Below are positions 62,612 through 64,000 of a DNA stretch of 64,000 nucleotides, piece after piece (within the stretch, counting starts at the first letter, position 1; every line of letters starts with the position of its first letter). The stretch comes from Pseudarthrobacter naphthalenicus (GTDB lineage: Bacteria; Actinomycetota; Actinomycetes; Actinomycetales; Micrococcaceae), in assembly GCF_029076445.1 (NCBI RefSeq), contig NZ_JARESG010000013.1, forward strand, positions 1 through 64,000, given 5' to 3'. The notes beneath the pieces are model-generated. The model was not told the origin of the DNA and did no database searches. It worked only from the letters and a program-made list of their open reading frames with translations. Made by a program: the position numbers and the translations under genes.

Positions 62612-64000
62612 CTAAGCCAGCGTGATCAGGTCCAGGTAGTCTTCGTTCCAGTGGTCTTCGACGCCGTCCGGCAGCAGCACAACCCGCTCAGGGTTGAGGG
62701 CCTCGACTGCGCCCTCATCGTGGCTGACCAGGACGACGGCGCCACTGTAGTTACGCAGCGCACCCAGGATTTCAGCGCGGCTGGCAGGGTCCAGGTTGTT
62801 GGTGGGCTCGTCGAGGAGGAGGACGTTGGCGCTGGACGCAACGATCGTGGCCAGGGCCAGGCGGGTCTTCTCACCGCCGGAAAGCACACCGGCAGGCTTC
62901 TCGACGTCGTCGCCGGAGAACAGGAACGAGCCGAGGATGCCGCGGACTTCGGCGTCCTTCATGTCCGGAGCCGAGGAACGCATGTTCTCCAGCACAGTCC
63001 GGTTTACGTCCAGGGTGTCGTGTTCCTGGGCGTAGTAGCCCACCTTCAGTCCGTGACCGGCGACAACTTCACCGGTGTCCGGCTTGTCAACGCCGGCGAG
63101 CATCCGCAGGAGCGTGGTCTTGCCGGCGCCGTTGAGGCCCAGGATGACCACCTTGGAGCCGCGGTCAATGGCAAGGTCCACATCCGTGAAGATCTCCAGC
63201 GAGCCGTAGGATTTGCTGAGTCCCTCTGCCGTGAGCGGGGTCTTGCCGCAGGGTGACGGGTCGGGGAACCGCAGGGCGGCCACGCGGTCATTCTCGCGGA
63301 CGGCTTCCAGGCCGCTGAGGAGGCGCTCGGCACGCTTGGCCATGTTCTGCGCTGCAACGGCCTTGGTGGCTTTGGCCCGCATCTTGTTGGCCTGGTCGAA
63401 CAGGACCTGCGCCTTTTTCTCGGCGTTGGCGCGTTCACGCTTGCGGGCGCGCTCGTCGGTTTCGCGCTGTGTGAGGTAGCGCTTCCAGTCCATGTTGTAG
63501 AAGTCGATCTGAGCCCGGTTCGCGTCCAGCAGGAAGACCTTGTTAACGGTGGCTTCCAGCAGTTCGGTGTCGTGGCTGATCACAATCAGGCCGCCCTGGT
63601 GGTTCTTGAGGAATTCGCGCAGCCACGCGATGGAGTCCGCGTCAAGGTGGTTGGTGGGCTCGTCGAGGAGCATGGTCTCGGCGTCCGAGTACAGGATGCG
63701 GGCCAGTTCCACTCGGCGGCGCTGGCCACCGGAAAGGGTCTTCAGCGGCTGGTTGAGGATCCGGTCCGGCAGGGCCAGGTTGGAGCAGATCGCGGCGGCT
63801 TCGGCTTCGGCCGCGTAGCCGCCGGCGGCGAGGAATTCGGATTCCAGCCGGTCGTAGCGGTTCATGGCCTTGCGCTGGACCTCGGCGTCGTCGCTGGCCA
63901 TTTCGTCGTGTGCTTTCCGGAGCTTGCCGACGGCGATGTCCAGTCCGCGGGCAGCGAGGATGCGGTCGCGGGCGAGCTGTTCCATGTCCGGGGTGCGTGG
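62612..64000 (-). CDS. ABC-F family ATP-binding protein (5' end outside window)
   Basis: A translation-associated or antibiotic-target-protecting ATPase with two ABC domains; the visible C-terminal 462 residues lack the first Walker A. Present are signature 1 TLSGGQRRRVELARIL, Walker B LLDEPTNHLD, the charged linker (ETDERARKRERANAEKKAQVLFDQANKMRAKATKA), Walker A VVILGLNGAGKTTLLRML, signature 2 VLSGGEKTRLAL and Walker B 2 VLLLDEPTNNLDP. The member of the ABC-F family cannot be named from this part. Confidence 0.93.
   Translation of the reverse strand, partial: PRTPDMEQLARDRILAARGLDIAVGKLRKAHDEMASDDAEVQRKAMNRYDRLESEFLAAGGYAAEAEAAAICSNLALPDRILNQPLKTLSGGQRRRVELARILYSDAETMLLDEPTNHLDADSIAWLREFLKNHQGGLIVISHDTELLEATVNKVFLLDANRAQIDFYNMDWKRYLTQRETDERARKRERANAEKKAQVLFDQANKMRAKATKAVAAQNMAKRAERLLSGLEAVRENDRVAALRFPDPSPCGKTPLTAEGLSKSYGSLEIFTDVDLAIDRGSKVVILGLNGAGKTTLLRMLAGVDKPDTGEVVAGHGLKVGYYAQEHDTLDVNRTVLENMRSSAPDMKDAEVRGILGSFLFSGDDVEKPAGVLSGGEKTRLALATIVASSANVLLLDEPTNNLDPASRAEILGALRNYSGAVVLVSHDEGAVEALNPERVVLLPDGVEDHWNEDYLDLITLA

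Overview
The window comes from the chromosome of a high-GC Gram-positive actinobacterium, most likely an Arthrobacter/Pseudarthrobacter-type member of the Micrococcales. The evidence is a complete Pup-proteasome locus with PafB and PafC fused into one chain, mycothiol synthesis (MshC), a paired GlgC/GlgM, actinobacterial families (DUF4193, DUF3099, DUF5703), and many genes with a TANNNT box 6-8 nt before the start codon, as expected for leaderless transcripts. It holds about 60 protein genes, one tRNA and one IS fragment. There is no rRNA and no CRISPR.

Layout. 1-127: right end of an IS5-like element abutting a polyprenol-phosphate-mannose synthase. 0.1-17.5 kb (all minus): arc-dop-pup-prcB-prcA-pafA, two FKBP isomerases, fused pafBC, a small membrane protein, tatA, tatC, helY, an amidohydrolase and ppm. 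The order from arc to helY is the classic actinobacterial Pup locus. 17.6-20.7 kb: trmI, an M50/CBS site-2 protease and a HAD phosphatase. 20.9-28 kb: PAC2, mshC, uppP, an aldo/keto reductase, two small conserved proteins, an acyl-CoA dehydrogenase-like protein and an M20 peptidase. 28.2 kb: tRNA-Leu(GAG) with a terminator, then an unrecognised 367-aa gene, the best accessory candidate. 29.9-34 kb: DUF4193, YqeY, an M50B protein, a glutathionyl-hydroquinone-reductase-like protein and a FUSC protein.

34-40.5 kb is a fatty-acid oxidation cluster. fadA2-fabG4-htdX is divergent from tetR-acyl-CoA oxidase, with a near-perfect palindrome over both promoters. 40.6-43.3 kb: divergent glgM/glgC. 43.4-49 kb: an unusual zinc-ribbon SDR, a PPOX protein, and the partly uncharacterised ATP-grasp/alpha-E/transglutaminase operon. 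48.9-57.8 kb: YeiH, PepN, a lipoate ligase, L31B, a SpoU methyltransferase, TauE/SafE, an ABC ATPase and SerB. 57.8-64 kb: two SDRs, then DUF3099-small zinc protein-SURF1-YbaK-Map, and a 5'-truncated ABC-F ATPase.

Most of the window is ordinary core genome. The items that most deserve a second look are the ATP-grasp/alpha-E/transglutaminase operon, the zinc-ribbon SDR lacking its catalytic tyrosine, the orphan gene beside tRNA-Leu, the TetR palindrome, and two mini-ORFs whose stops overlap the next gene's start.
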